A stretch of DNA of 64,000 nt from Paraburkholderia sacchari (GTDB lineage Bacteria; Pseudomonadota; Gammaproteobacteria; Burkholderiales; Burkholderiaceae), in assembly GCF_000785435.2 (NCBI RefSeq), contig NZ_JTDB02000002.1, positions 572,543 to 636,542 of the forward strand, read 5' to 3'. The translations under genes and the position numbers were made by a program. Positions within the stretch are counted from its first letter, which is position 1; every line of letters begins with the position of its first letter. The notes under the pieces are model-generated. The model made no database searches and was not told the origin of the DNA. It saw nothing but the letters and a program-made list of their open reading frames with translations. Positions 34,942 through 48,726 of this stretch are shown piece by piece.

Positions 34942-36609
34942 GTGTTTTGCTATCAATGTGAACAGACCGACCGCAGCAACGCAACGCCAGGTTGCGCGTC
35001 GGCGAAGGGCAACTGCGGCAAGGACGCCACCACGGCGGACCTGCAAGATCTGCTGATCCACGCGGTCAAGGGCATCGCCCAGTACAACGCACTTGCGCGC
35101 AGCGTCGGCTGCGCCGACCGCGAAGCCGACCGCTTCATCCTCTACGCGATGTTCACGACGCTCACCAATGTGAACTTCAACGCCGCGCGTTTCGTGGCGA
35201 TGCTGCGCGAAGCCGCACAGCATCGCGACCGCGTGAAGCAGGCCTACGGGACGCAGGCAATCGCACAGGGCGTGGCGGTGCGGGAACCGGCCGGTCCGGC
35301 GCGCTGGCAACCCGGCGCGAACATCGCGGAACTGCAGGCGCAAGCAAAGCTTGCGGGCGTGAATGCGGGGCTCGATACGCTGGGCGCCGACATCGTCGGC
35401 CTGCGCGCACTGGTGCTCTACGGTTTGAAAGGCGTCTGCGCGTATGCGCATCACGCTCGCGTGCTGGGCTACGAAAGCGAAGAAGTGTATGCAGGCGTGG
35501 AAGCCGCGCTCGAATTCCTCGCGCGCGAGCCCGAGCAGGCGAACGAGCTGCTCGAGCACGCGCTCGCGCTCGGCAGCCTGAATCTCAAGGTGATGGAATT
35601 GCTCGACGCCGCCAACACGGGCCGCTTCGGCAACCAGCAGCCCACGGCCGTGCGCATGACGCCGGTGGCGGGCAAGGCGATCCTCGTTTCCGGCCATGAT
35701 CTGGGCGACCTCGAAGCCCTGCTCGAAGCCACCAGAGACAGCGGCGTGCAAATCTACACGCACGGCGAGATGCTGCCCGCGCACGCTTATCCGAAGCTCA
35801 AGGCTTACTCGCACCTCGCCGGCAACTACGGCGGCGCCTGGCAGGACCAGCAGGCGGATTTCGCCAACTTCCCCGGCCCAGTGCTGATGACCTCGAACTG
35901 CCTGATCGAGCCGCTGCCGCAATATCGTCAACGTGTCTTTACGACCGGCCCGGTGGGCTGGCCCGGCGTGCGCCATCTCGAACATGGCGCGTATGCGCCG
36001 CTCGTGCAGGCGGCGCTCGCCTTGCCCGGCTTCCACGAGACGGCGCCCGAGGAAACCGTCACCATCGGTTTTGCTCGCCATACTGTGCTCGGCGTGGCGG
36101 ACAAGGTGATCGACGCCGTGAAGGCCGGCCAGATCCGCCACTTCTTCCTGATCGGCGGCTGCGACGGCGCAGCGCCCGGCCGCAACTACTACACCGAGTT
36201 CGCCGAGGCTGCGCCCGACGACACCGTCGTCATGACGCTCGGCTGCAACAAGTACCGCTTCAACCGGCATGCGTTCGGCGACATCGGCGGCATTCCGCGC
36301 CTGCTCGACCTTGGCCAGTGCAACGACAGTTATTCGGCCATCCGCATTGCCGTCGCGCTTGCAGATGCGTTCGAGTGCGGCGTGAACGATCTGCCGCTCT
36401 CGCTCGTGATCTCGTGGTTCGAGCAGAAGGCCGCCGCGGTGCTGCTGACGCTGCTCGCGCTCGGCATCCGCAACATCCGCCTCGGACCGACTTTGCCGGC
36501 TTTCCTCTCGCCGGGCGTGCTGCAGATCCTCGTCGATCAGTTCGGCATTCAGCCGATCGGCGACGCGCATGCGGATCTTGCCACCGCGCTCGAACGCAAG
36601 GCCGCGTAA
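34942..36609 (+). CDS. hcp: hybrid cluster protein (hydroxylamine/NO reductase)
   Basis: Hcp carries a 4Fe-2S-2O hybrid cluster and reduces nitric oxide to N2O at low NO levels; older work called it hydroxylamine reductase. The 555-residue protein starts with GTG (read Met) FCYQCEQT. The first cluster cysteines are Cys3, 6, 18 and 25 (Cx2Cx11Cx6C), the facultative-anaerobe pattern that binds a [2Fe-2S] in E. coli. Hybrid-cluster motifs follow further on ([32 protein letters not shown]). AGGAG lies 7 nt before the GTG; an ATG at 34822 is in frame but gives a non-conserved 40-residue extension across the NsrR site. It forms an operon with the reductase downstream. Confidence 0.95.
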   Translation: MFCYQCEQTDRSNATPGCASAKGNCGKDATTADLQDLLIHAVKGIAQYNALARSVGCADREADRFILYAMFTTLTNVNFNAARFVAMLREAAQHRDRVKQAYGTQAIAQGVAVREPAGPARWQPGANIAELQAQAKLAGVNAGLDTLGADIVGLRALVLYGLKGVCAYAHHARVLGYESEEVYAGVEAALEFLAREPEQANELLEHALALGSLNLKVMELLDAANTGRFGNQQPTAVRMTPVAGKAILVSGHDLGDLEALLEATRDSGVQIYTHGEMLPAHAYPKLKAYSHLAGNYGGAWQDQQADFANFPGPVLMTSNCLIEPLPQYRQRVFTTGPVGWPGVRHLEHGAYAPLVQAALALPGFHETAPEETVTIGFARHTVLGVADKVIDAVKAGQIRHFFLIGGCDGAAPGRNYYTEFAEAAPDDTVVMTLGCNKYRFNRHAFGDIGGIPRLLDLGQCNDSYSAIRIAVALADAFECGVNDLPLSLVISWFEQKAAAVLLTLLALGIRNIRLGPTLPAFLSPGVLQILVDQFGIQPIGDAHADLATALERKAA

Positions 36610-36643
36610 CAACGCATCGCAACGCATCGGCGCTGAGGAATTC

Positions 36644-37666
36644 ATGAGCCATCGAATCGAAATCACCACGCGCGACGGCCAGGCGTTCGCGTTTGCGTGC
36701 GAGCCGGAGCAGGACGTGCTGGCGGCGGCCGCGGCGGCGCAGATCACGCTGCCGTCGCAGTGCCGGCGCGGCAGTTGCGGCGCGTGCCATGCGAGCGTGG
36801 CCGGAGGCGACTACACGCTTGGCGCGCACAGCGTCGACGCGCTGCCGCCCGCAGATCCGCGCGCGGTCCTGCTGTGCTGCACGACGCCGCGCAGCGACTT
36901 GCGCATTGCCGCGCCATACGACGGCACGAAGGTGCTGTTGCAGCCCATCGCCGTGCGCGGTGCGCGCATCGCTGCACTGGAGACGCTCGCGGACGACACG
37001 CGCCGCCTCGAACTGCGTCTCGAACCCGATGACGTCCACGGCAGCGCCGCCGAATTCGAAGCGGGGCAGTTCGTCGAACTGGAACTGCCCGAAATGGGCG
37101 TGCGCCGGCCGTTCTCGCTTGCCAACACGAGCAACTGGGATGGGCGGCTTGAACTGCTGATCCGCTTGCGTCGTGAAGGTGTGTTTTCGTCATACCTGCG
37201 CGAGCGCGCCCAGGTGGGCGACGCGCTCATCGTGCACGGGCCGCAGGGCGGCTTCGGCCTCTTTGCGGAAAGCCTGCGCCCGCGCTGGTTCGTGGCGGGC
37301 GGCACGGGGCTCGCGCCGGTGCTTTCGATGCTGCGCCGCATGGCCGAGTTTCAGGAGATGAACGACGCGCGGCTCTTCTTCGGCGTGAACCACGAGAGCG
37401 AGCTTTTCATGGCGGAAGAGTTCGAGCGGCTGCAGGCGGAGCTTGCGCAGTTGCGCGTCGATCTATGCGTGCGCGAGGGCGGCTCGGCATGGCGGGGCTT
37501 TCATGGCACGCCGGTCGAGGCGCTGCAAGTCGCGCTCGCATCGGCTGACGAGTCTCCCGATCTTTATGTCTGCGGTCCGCCCGGCATGGTGAGCGCCGCA
37601 CAGGCGGTGGCGGCGGCTGCAGGCGTGCCCGCCGCGCAATTTGCCAGCGAACGCTTTGCGGTCTGA
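36644..37666 (+). CDS. ferredoxin-FAD/NAD(P)H oxidoreductase, likely Hcp reductase
   Basis: A 340-residue electron-transfer protein with an N-terminal plant-type [2Fe-2S] ferredoxin domain (Cys40, Cys45, Cys48 in QCRRGSCGACHA and Cys78), then an FAD-binding domain (RRPFSLANTS) and an NAD-binding domain (WFVAGGTGLAPVLSMLRRM). It follows hcp by 34 bp and almost certainly supplies it with electrons, as Hcr does in E. coli. However, the domain order (ferredoxin first) is that of monooxygenase reductases; E. coli Hcr has ferredoxin last. I therefore leave the symbol blank. A strong terminator follows. Confidence 0.85.
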   Translation: MSHRIEITTRDGQAFAFACEPEQDVLAAAAAAQITLPSQCRRGSCGACHASVAGGDYTLGAHSVDALPPADPRAVLLCCTTPRSDLRIAAPYDGTKVLLQPIAVRGARIAALETLADDTRRLELRLEPDDVHGSAAEFEAGQFVELELPEMGVRRPFSLANTSNWDGRLELLIRLRREGVFSSYLRERAQVGDALIVHGPQGGFGLFAESLRPRWFVAGGTGLAPVLSMLRRMAEFQEMNDARLFFGVNHESELFMAEEFERLQAELAQLRVDLCVREGGSAWRGFHGTPVEALQVALASADESPDLYVCGPPGMVSAAQAVAAAAGVPAAQFASERFAV

Positions 37667-37690
37667 CGCTCGGCCTCGTGTTTTGCCTTG

Positions 37691-37716
37691 AACCTCGCCC
37701 GCGGGCGAGGTTTTTT
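37691..37716 (+). terminator. rho-independent terminator of the hcp operon
   Basis: Arms AACCTCGCCCG and CGGGCGAGGTT form a perfect 22-bp palindrome (37691-37712), followed by a run of six T beginning at 37711. Confidence 0.85.
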
Positions 37717-37791
37717 CTTATCATGGTTGCTTCGCTGCCCGGCGCGGCGCGCTCCGCTGCCTACCCCCCATCTATCCAACGAGCACCGACC

Positions 37792-38763
37792 ATGAGCACA
37801 CTGCCGATTTCCTTTGACGACGTGGCCGCCGCGCACGAGCGCATTCGGGGCGTCGCGCACCGTACGCCTGTGCTGACCTCGCGCACGGCGAACGCGCTTG
37901 CGGACGCGGAGCTGTTCTTCAAGTGCGAGAACCTCCAGCGCATGGGCGCGTTCAAGTTCCGCGGCGCCTATAACGCCATTGCGCAGTTCACGCCGGAGCA
38001 GAAGGCGGGTGGCGTGATCACGTTTTCGTCGGGCAATCATGCACAGGCGATCGCGCTCTCGGCGCAACTGCTGGGCGTGAAGGCGGTGATCGTGATGCCG
38101 CAGGACGCGCCGGCGGTGAAGGTGGAGGCCACGCGCGGCTATGGCGGCGAAGTCGTCTTCTACGACCGCTATACCGAAGATCGCGAAGCACTGGGCCAGC
38201 GTCTTGCCGCCGAGCGCGGCCTCACGCTCATTCCGCCCTACGACCATCCGCACGTGATGGCGGGGCAGGGCACGGCGGCCAAGGAGCTATTCGAGGATGC
38301 GGGCGAACTCGACGTGCTGCTCACGCCGCTTGGCGGCGGCGGGCTGCTCTCGGGCTGCGCGACGTCGGCGCATGCACTCGCGCCGCGCTGCACGGTGATC
38401 GGCGTCGAGCCCGAGGCGGGCAACGACGGTCAGCGCAGCCTGCAGGCGGGCTCGATTGTCCACATCGACACGCCCAAGACCATTGCCGACGGCGCCCAGA
38501 CGCAGCATCTGGGCGTTTATACGTTCGCGGTGATCCGAGAGCGCGTGAGCGAAATCGTGACGGTGAGCGACGCGGAACTCGTTGAGACGATGAAATTTTT
38601 CGCGAGCCGCATGAAGCTCGTGGTCGAGCCCACCGGTTGCCTCGCGGCGGCGGCGGTCCTGCAACGCAAGGTGGACGTGCGCGGCAAGCGCGTGGGCATC
38701 GTGATCTCGGGCGGCAATGTCGATCTGCTACGTTTCGCGGCACTGACGGGCGCAGCGTCGTGA
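37792..38763 (+). CDS. threonine/serine dehydratase, PLP-dependent
   Basis: A 323-residue fold-type II PLP enzyme close to catabolic threonine dehydratase and threo-3-hydroxyaspartate ammonia-lyase. The Schiff-base lysine is in MGAFKFRGAYN, the phosphate-binding loop is LGGGGLLSG, and the substrate loop is SSGNHAQAIA. It lacks the regulatory C-terminal domain of biosynthetic IlvA, so it is a short, catabolic-type enzyme. It converts serine or threonine (or hydroxyaspartate) to a 2-oxo acid and ammonia; the true substrate is not decidable here. The ATG at 37792 fits the family. It converges with a LysR gene 22 bp away. Confidence 0.85.
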   Translation: MSTLPISFDDVAAAHERIRGVAHRTPVLTSRTANALADAELFFKCENLQRMGAFKFRGAYNAIAQFTPEQKAGGVITFSSGNHAQAIALSAQLLGVKAVIVMPQDAPAVKVEATRGYGGEVVFYDRYTEDREALGQRLAAERGLTLIPPYDHPHVMAGQGTAAKELFEDAGELDVLLTPLGGGGLLSGCATSAHALAPRCTVIGVEPEAGNDGQRSLQAGSIVHIDTPKTIADGAQTQHLGVYTFAVIRERVSEIVTVSDAELVETMKFFASRMKLVVEPTGCLAAAAVLQRKVDVRGKRVGIVISGGNVDLLRFAALTGAAS

Positions 38764-38785
38764 TCGGGCGCTGCGCGGCCGCGCG

Positions 38786-39682
38786 CTAGCCGAGCAAGGC
38801 CGCGAGCGCTGCGCGTGCGTTCGTTACGTGTGCGCTCTCGCCTGGGCGCGCCGGCAGCAGATGAAATTCGGCCGCCGGCAGCGCGGGCAGGCCGAACGAC
38901 GCCGGGCACACCACCAGCCCCTCGCCGATCGCCGATTCGTTCAAGCACGAAATCCCCAGACCCGCATGCAGCGCCAGTTGCAGACCGGCGACCCCCGACG
39001 CCGAATGGGAAATCAGAAACGGGATGCGCGCGCGTTCGAGCAGCTTCAACACATAGCGCTGCAACTGGCACGTAGACGGCAACAGCACAAGCGGCCAGGG
39101 CGGGGCAAGCGCGGCGTGCTCGCGCAGCGTCTCGCGTGCGCCAACCCACAGCAGCTTCTCGCGCCGCAGTGCTGAATGTTTGCGCGCGGGCGCGCTTGCG
39201 CCGGCACGCTTGCCGCGAGTGTCCACCATGCGCAGCGAAAGGCCGATGTCGAAAACATTTTCATCAGCACTGCTTTCTATCACGGCGCTTGGCAATACCG
39301 TCACATGAAGGCGCAGGCGCGGATGCTGGTTTGCGAAGCGGCGGATGATCGTGGCCACGTCGTGTGGCCGGAAGTAGTCGGTAATGGCAATGCGCACTTC
39401 GCCGTCGAGCGAGCGCCCGAGCATATCGTCGAACGCGGCGTCGCACATCGCCACGATGCGGCGCGCGTGATCGACGAGCTTCGCGCCCGCGGGCGTGGGT
39501 GCGACGCCCTGCTTGCTGCGCACGAACAGCGGCTGGCCGATGCGTGCTTCGAGCTTCTTCAACTGCTCGCTCACCGAAGACTGCGAAAGAAACACCCGTT
39601 CTGCCGCGCCCGAAACGCTCCCCGCCTCCGTGACGGCGAGAAAAGTGCGCAATTGCGCGAGGTCGAGTCCGCGTGCGTTCAT
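38786..39682 (-). CDS. LysR-family transcriptional regulator
   Basis: A 298-residue LysR regulator with an N-terminal winged HTH (LRTFLAVTEAGSVSGAAERVF; SQSSVSEQLKKLEARIGQPL) and a periplasmic-binding-like effector domain from about residue 95. The start at 39682 (MNARGLDLAQL) is the usual one. It is divergent from an MFS transporter with a 129-bp shared upstream region, a typical regulator/target layout, so it probably controls that gene. Effector unknown. Confidence 0.85.
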   Translation of the reverse strand: MNARGLDLAQLRTFLAVTEAGSVSGAAERVFLSQSSVSEQLKKLEARIGQPLFVRSKQGVAPTPAGAKLVDHARRIVAMCDAAFDDMLGRSLDGEVRIAITDYFRPHDVATIIRRFANQHPRLRLHVTVLPSAVIESSADENVFDIGLSLRMVDTRGKRAGASAPARKHSALRREKLLWVGARETLREHAALAPPWPLVLLPSTCQLQRYVLKLLERARIPFLISHSASGVAGLQLALHAGLGISCLNESAIGEGLVVCPASFGLPALPAAEFHLLPARPGESAHVTNARAALAALLG

Positions 39683-39811
39683 AAGGGATGTTCTGTTCGA
39701 TACCGGATGGATGTTTCGGGTCTTCCGATTACATCGATTGAATATTCCTGCTTTTCCTATAGATGGTGCGCTCGTAGCATGGCTGCGGTCAATCACTTTC
39801 TGGAGGGCGTC

Positions 39812-41173
39812 ATGAAGGACGCAAGGAGCAGGGGTGTGTCGCATCGCTGGAAGGTGCTGGGTGTCGGCGTGGCAGCGAACGCGAGCTTTGCCGCCGCGTT
39901 CTCGGGCCTGCCGGCCGCGGCGATCTGGATTCGCTCGGACTACCGCATCGATACCGGCGCGCTCGGGTTGGTGCTGGGCATGCTCGGGCTCGGCATCGTC
40001 CTGAGCGAATTGCCGTGGGGTGCGCTCACCGACCGCTGGGGCGACCGGCGCGTGCTGCTCACGGGTCTTGGTTCGACTGCGGCGGCGTTGCTCGCCATGA
40101 CGCTCTGGTGCGTGCCTGTGGCGACTCATGTGCCAGGCACACACGCGCTCGAGGCCGGCTTTCTGGCCATTGGATTGCTTGGTGGCAGCGTGAACGGTGC
40201 GAGCGGGCGCGCTGTCATGGCGTGGTTTGGGCCCGGCGAGCGCGGTCTGGCAATGAGCATCCGGCAGACGGCCGTGCCGGCGGGCGCGGGAGTCGGTGCG
40301 CTGATGCTGCCGGCGCTGGCTGCGCGCGGGGGCTTCGCGTGGGTCTACGGCATGCTCGCGGCAATGTGCATGCTGTCTGCCATCCTTACGATGCGCTGGG
40401 TACGCGAGCCGGATGAGCCCGTTTCGGGCGATGCGGCGCGCGTAAGGCCGCGCGAAGTGCAGCGCGCGCGTTCCCCGCTATCGAGCGCTCGGGTGTGGCG
40501 CATGGTGGCCGGCATCGCGGCGTTGTGCGTGCCGCAGGTCGCGGTGATCTCGTTCGCAAGCGTGTTCCTGCATGACTTCGGCCATGCGGGCAGCGTGGCG
40601 ATTGGCGCAGCGCTCGTTGCGGTGCAACTCGGCGCGGCATGCATGCGCATCTGGAGCGGACGCTGGACCGACCGGCACGGCAATCGTAATGCGTATCTGC
40701 GGGCATGCGCCTTGTTGAGCGTTGCGCTGTTTGCTTTGCTCGCTGCAATGACGATGCTGTTCGCGCACGCAAGCCGTATTGCGCATGCATTCCCGGCGCC
40801 GGGCGGCGAGCACGTCGTGCCCATTGTGTTCATGGCGCTGTTTGTGCTGCTCGTGTCGGGCGGCGTCGCGGCCTCGGCATGGCACGGCGTCGCTTTCACG
40901 GAACTCGCCACGCTCGCGGGAGGCGGGCGTGTGGGAACCGCGCTCGCGATGGGCAACACCGGCGCCTTCATGGCGTTCTGGATCTCACCTTCGGCCATTC
41001 CGATGGTGCTATCGGCATCGGGCTGGCCTGCTGTCTGGCTTGGGGCGTCCGCATGTGCGGCACTGGCGTGGCCCGCATTTGCAGGCGCATCGCGTCCGTC
41101 AGATACCGTCCGCACAGCCGTCGCGGATTCGCACAAGTCGAAGGGAAAGACGAAGGTGGAAGCGGCATGTTGA
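39812..41173 (+). CDS. MFS transporter
   Basis: A 453-residue major-facilitator protein with about twelve helices (motif A as ALTDRWGDRRVLL; helix 5 region MSIRQTAVPAGAGVGALMLP resembles the CynX/NarK-like porters). It is Arg-rich in the central loop (about residue 215). Start ATG 39812 is preceded by GGAGGG; an upstream ATG at 39780 is possible but lacks a site. It is divergently arranged with the LysR gene, which likely regulates it. Substrate not identifiable. Confidence 0.75.
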   Translation: MKDARSRGVSHRWKVLGVGVAANASFAAAFSGLPAAAIWIRSDYRIDTGALGLVLGMLGLGIVLSELPWGALTDRWGDRRVLLTGLGSTAAALLAMTLWCVPVATHVPGTHALEAGFLAIGLLGGSVNGASGRAVMAWFGPGERGLAMSIRQTAVPAGAGVGALMLPALAARGGFAWVYGMLAAMCMLSAILTMRWVREPDEPVSGDAARVRPREVQRARSPLSSARVWRMVAGIAALCVPQVAVISFASVFLHDFGHAGSVAIGAALVAVQLGAACMRIWSGRWTDRHGNRNAYLRACALLSVALFALLAAMTMLFAHASRIAHAFPAPGGEHVVPIVFMALFVLLVSGGVAASAWHGVAFTELATLAGGGRVGTALAMGNTGAFMAFWISPSAIPMVLSASGWPAVWLGASACAALAWPAFAGASRPSDTVRTAVADSHKSKGKTKVEAAC

Positions 41174-41245
41174 CCGTCGCTGTGTGCGGCGTAGTCCGAC
41201 ATAACGAAAGGCATGCGATGTAATTGTGGATGAATATTTAAATTT

Positions 41246-41323
41246 GATTCGTATAACTGAATCTTTTATGCAGTTAAAAAAGCTTTGACGTTTCGGAAAT
41301 CTCTGATTCAGGGAATCTTTAAT
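41246..41323. promoter_or_regulatory. paired GATTC/GAATC repeats upstream of the response-regulator cluster
   Basis: Two similar elements lie in an A/T-rich stretch: GATTC-N8-GAATCTTTTAT (41246-41269) and GATTC-N3-GAATCTTTAAT (41305-41323), 54 bp apart. They are 125-200 bp before the first response regulator and may be binding sites for it. The 273-bp gap (41174-41446) is clearly more A/T-rich than its surroundings. Confidence 0.35.
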
Positions 41324-41446
41324 CGATGTTCAGATGACGGCTCTAGAAAGATTGTGCCTTGCGCAACACAGGCATCGTGAGTCCCGGCTACAAGATCGGG
41401 CGCACCTGGGCCGATCCGATACCCCTACTACATCGAGAGAGCCACC

Positions 41447-42094
41447 TTGAAACTACGAGTCGTCCTTGCCGACGATCACCCTTTCGTTTTGCTGGGCGTA
41501 CGCTCCGCGCTCGAAGCGACAGGAGACATACAGGTCGTCGGCGAAGCGTCAGGCCCGGGCGCGCTTTTCCGCACACTCGAATGTGTGCCGTGCGACATCG
41601 TGCTGACCGATCTCACCATGCCAGGCGAAACCGGCGAGGCCGAAGACGGGTTGCATCTCGTGCGGCGCCTGTCCCGTGACTGGCCTCAGTACCGCATCGT
41701 CGTGTTGACCAGCATCACGAACGTCGCCATCCTGCGCGCGGTGATGAACACCGGCGTCACGGCGCTGATCCGCAAAAGCGAGCCCATCGACGAGCTCACC
41801 GGCGCGGTGCGCGGCGCGGGCAGCGGCATGCGCTATGTGAGCCCGCCGATCCTGGAAGCGCTTGCCGCCGCGGGAGCGGAACGTGCCGAAGGCACGCGCG
41901 CGCCGCGCCTCTCGCCACGCGAATCGGAGGTGGTCCGGCAGTTCGTCCACGGCCGCTCCATCACCGAGATCGCACGCGCGCTGGATCGGGACGTGCGCAC
42001 CGTGAGCCGCCAGAAGCGCGACGCCATGGCGAAGCTCGGCGTGAACAACGATGCAGGCCTGTTCGCCTTCGTGCGAGCCCACGGACTCCTATGA
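41447..42094 (+). CDS. NarL/FixJ-family response regulator (first of pair)
   Basis: A 215-residue response regulator with a receiver domain (acidic pair in VVLADDHPFVLLGV, phospho-acceptor Asp55 in IVLTDLTMPGE) and a C-terminal LuxR-type HTH (LSPRESEVVRQFVHGRSITE; VRTVSRQKRDAMAKL). The best start is TTG 41447 after a GAGAGAG stretch. It resembles BvgA/EvgA and RcsB-type regulators in layout. Its stop overlaps the next regulator by ATGA. The likely kinase partner is the BvgS-like hybrid kinase three genes downstream, whose HPt domain could feed one or both regulators. Confidence 0.85.
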   Translation: MKLRVVLADDHPFVLLGVRSALEATGDIQVVGEASGPGALFRTLECVPCDIVLTDLTMPGETGEAEDGLHLVRRLSRDWPQYRIVVLTSITNVAILRAVMNTGVTALIRKSEPIDELTGAVRGAGSGMRYVSPPILEALAAAGAERAEGTRAPRLSPRESEVVRQFVHGRSITEIARALDRDVRTVSRQKRDAMAKLGVNNDAGLFAFVRAHGLL

Positions 42095-42870
42095 GCTCGC
42101 CGCCAACTACCCAGGCCCGTGTCTGGCCTGCACACCTGACGTCGGGATTCGGCCGCGAGGGCGGCGTGCGCAGCCTGCCGGAGCTGGCGTTGACGGATGT
42201 TGGCGACCGGGCGTTGCCCGTGCGCATCATCGTCGCCGACGATCATCCGCTCGTGCTGTTCGCGCTCGACAATCTGGTCGCCACCTTGCCGAACGTGCGG
42301 ATCGTCGCCCGCGCGCAATCGGTGGCGCAACTCTTTCAGGAAGCCGCGCGGCATGAGTTCGATCTCGTGCTGATGGACCTCTACATGCCCGGCGAAGGGC
42401 GCGAGGAGGGGCACGACGCGATCCGCAGCTTCCAGGGCGAGCATGCGGGCAAGCCCGTCGTCGTGCTAACCATGGAAAACGATGCCGCGGCGCTGCGCAG
42501 CGCGATCGAACTCGATGTCGAGGCCGTGCTCAGCAAGCGCGACCGCATCGACCTGATTCCTGTTGCCATCGCCTCGGCCATGGCGCACGAGCAATATGTC
42601 GGTCCGGTGGTGCGCGATCTGCTGGAAAAGGCGTCGCGTGAGCAGCGGCGAGCCCACTTGCATCAGGTGCTGTCGCGGCGGGAGTTCGAAGTTTTCACGC
42701 ACTACGCCGGTGGGCTCGGCGTCACTGAAATTGCCAGCCTGCTCGGGCGCAGCGTCAAAACCATCAGCGCGCAGAAGTGCGCGGCCATGAAAAAACTCGC
42801 TCTCAACAGCGACATCGAGCTGTATCGATTCGCGATCGAGTGCGGCGTCGTTCAGGACGAGACCTCCTGA
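42091..42870 (+). CDS. NarL/FixJ-family response regulator (second of pair)
   Basis: A 259-residue response regulator with a receiver (Asp50/Asp51 in RIIVADDHPLVLFAL, phospho-acceptor Asp96 in LVLMDLYMPGEG) and a LuxR-type HTH (LSRREFEVFTHYAGGLGVTE; SVKTISAQKCAAMKKL). It has an extra 44-residue N-terminus without recognisable features; an internal GTG just before RIIVADD is an alternative start. The ATG overlap with the upstream gene favours the long form. The pair share the same fold but are clearly diverged, so this is not a recent duplication. Confidence 0.82.
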   Translation: MSSPPTTQARVWPAHLTSGFGREGGVRSLPELALTDVGDRALPVRIIVADDHPLVLFALDNLVATLPNVRIVARAQSVAQLFQEAARHEFDLVLMDLYMPGEGREEGHDAIRSFQGEHAGKPVVVLTMENDAAALRSAIELDVEAVLSKRDRIDLIPVAIASAMAHEQYVGPVVRDLLEKASREQRRAHLHQVLSRREFEVFTHYAGGLGVTEIASLLGRSVKTISAQKCAAMKKLALNSDIELYRFAIECGVVQDETS

Positions 42871-43179
42871 CGCGGGCGGCGCCACGCGCGCGTTACAGCC
42901 GCCGTTTCCCAACGGTCAGGGCGAACCCGACAGGCGCGCGTATTGTCGTTTGTCGGATTTGTCATGCTCAATCCCGTCATGTCATCCGGTTTTTAAGAGT
43001 TGTCCTATCCGGCAATGAGAGTCGTCTGATCATAATTTCCCACTCAACGCGCGAACTGTCGTACAGCGTGACTCTCATTCGATTTCGCCTCTGACATCGC
43101 TGGCGAGCCGCGGTGCATGCCTGCAAGAAGGTCGCGCTCTGGTTTGCAGGTCGGAGCGGCGGGGCTCGGAGGCAAGGCA
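42871..43179. other. intergenic region upstream of the aquaporin gene
   Basis: 309 bp without a gene, more A/T-rich than average. It contains the inverted repeat AATGAGAGTC (43014-43023)/GACTCTCATT (43070-43079) with a 46-bp spacer, and a small palindrome CTGT-CGT-ACAG (43057-43067). It probably carries the aquaporin/kinase promoter. Confidence 0.5.
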
Positions 43180-43920
43180 ATGAAGCTCGGTAGGCGTTTG
43201 GCAGTGGAAGGCGCAGGCACGGCATGGCTCGTGTTCGTGGGCTGTGCGAGTGCCGCACTCAATGCCAGCGCGCCGGCGCAGGGCTGGAACGTCTTCGACA
43301 TGGCGACGGCATTTGGTCTTGCGCTTGCCGTCGCGAGCTATGCATCGGGGCGCGTGTCGAGCGCGCATTTCAATCCCGCCGTCACGATCGGCTACGCCGT
43401 TTCCGGTCGCTTTCCCGCCCGTGACGTCGCACCGTATGTCGCCGCGCAAACCGTCGGCGCGCTCGCGGGTGCGGCGCTGCTCGCCGCCGTCGCGAGCGGC
43501 CGGCCGGGCTTCGCTTTCGTGGTTTCGGACTTCGGCAGCAATGGTTACGACGAGCATTCGCCTTCCGAGTACGCATTCGCCTCGGTGTTTGCCGTCGAAC
43601 TGGTCATGACGTTCGCGTTCGTGCTCGTTCATCTTGTCGTGTCGGCTACGCCGCAACGCCGCAGATCGGCGCCCGCCGCGCTGGGCGCATGTTTCGCGGC
43701 CATCTATCTGATTGCCATTCCGGTGAGCAACGGCGGCATGAATCCTGCACGCTCGACGGGGCCGGCGCTATTCGTCGGCGACTGGGCGCTCGATCAACTG
43801 TGGCTTTTCTGGGCGGCGCCGATGCTGGGCGGTGTGATTGCGGGTGCATGTTGCCGGTTGCTGATGCAACGTCGGGCAAATCCCGATGCGAGCGCTGGCG
43901 GGGCGCTCGGCGACGCTTGA
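43180..43920 (+). CDS. aquaporin (MIP family, AqpZ-like)
   Basis: A 246-residue channel of the major intrinsic protein family with six membrane helices and both pore loops: SAHFNPAVTIG (first NPA) and GGMNPARSTGPAL (second NPA with the Arg of the selectivity filter). The NPAVT/NPARS pair and the short length fit water-selective aquaporins of the AqpZ type rather than glycerol facilitators. ATG 43180 follows CGGAGG; 21 upstream in-frame residues look non-native. It lies between two response regulators and the hybrid kinase, 20 bp before the latter, so it is very likely co-transcribed with that kinase. Confidence 0.88.
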   Translation: MKLGRRLAVEGAGTAWLVFVGCASAALNASAPAQGWNVFDMATAFGLALAVASYASGRVSSAHFNPAVTIGYAVSGRFPARDVAPYVAAQTVGALAGAALLAAVASGRPGFAFVVSDFGSNGYDEHSPSEYAFASVFAVELVMTFAFVLVHLVVSATPQRRRSAPAALGACFAAIYLIAIPVSNGGMNPARSTGPALFVGDWALDQLWLFWAAPMLGGVIAGACCRLLMQRRANPDASAGGALGDA

Positions 43921-43940
43921 GCGCCGCTCCAGACGCCCCC

Positions 43941-48566
<4,626 letters not shown>

Positions 48567-48611
48567 GTGTTCCGCATGCGCTCAATTCAGTCCACGGGCG
48601 GAAAGCCGTCC

Positions 48612-48637
48612 AAAAAAAACGCGGCCGAAGCCGCGTT
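48612..48637 (-). terminator. terminator for the LysR gene, shared hairpin with the kinase gene
   Basis: AACGCGGC (48618-48625) and GCCGCGTT (48630-48637) pair across CGAA. On the minus strand the stem is followed by eight T, so it ends the LysR transcript. The same stem may slow plus-strand transcripts from the hybrid kinase gene. Confidence 0.8.
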
Positions 48638-48726
48638 CAAGGTTGGAGACCCTTCGATGAAGAGTCACTTCTCGCAGAAGAAAGCATAGTTCGCGTGCCG
48701 CCAGAAATCGAGATAAAAGCGATCAA

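Noticed and set aside
34858..36747. 629-codon minus-strand open frame over hcp
   Set aside because: Antisense shadow; hcp is full length with all cluster cysteines.
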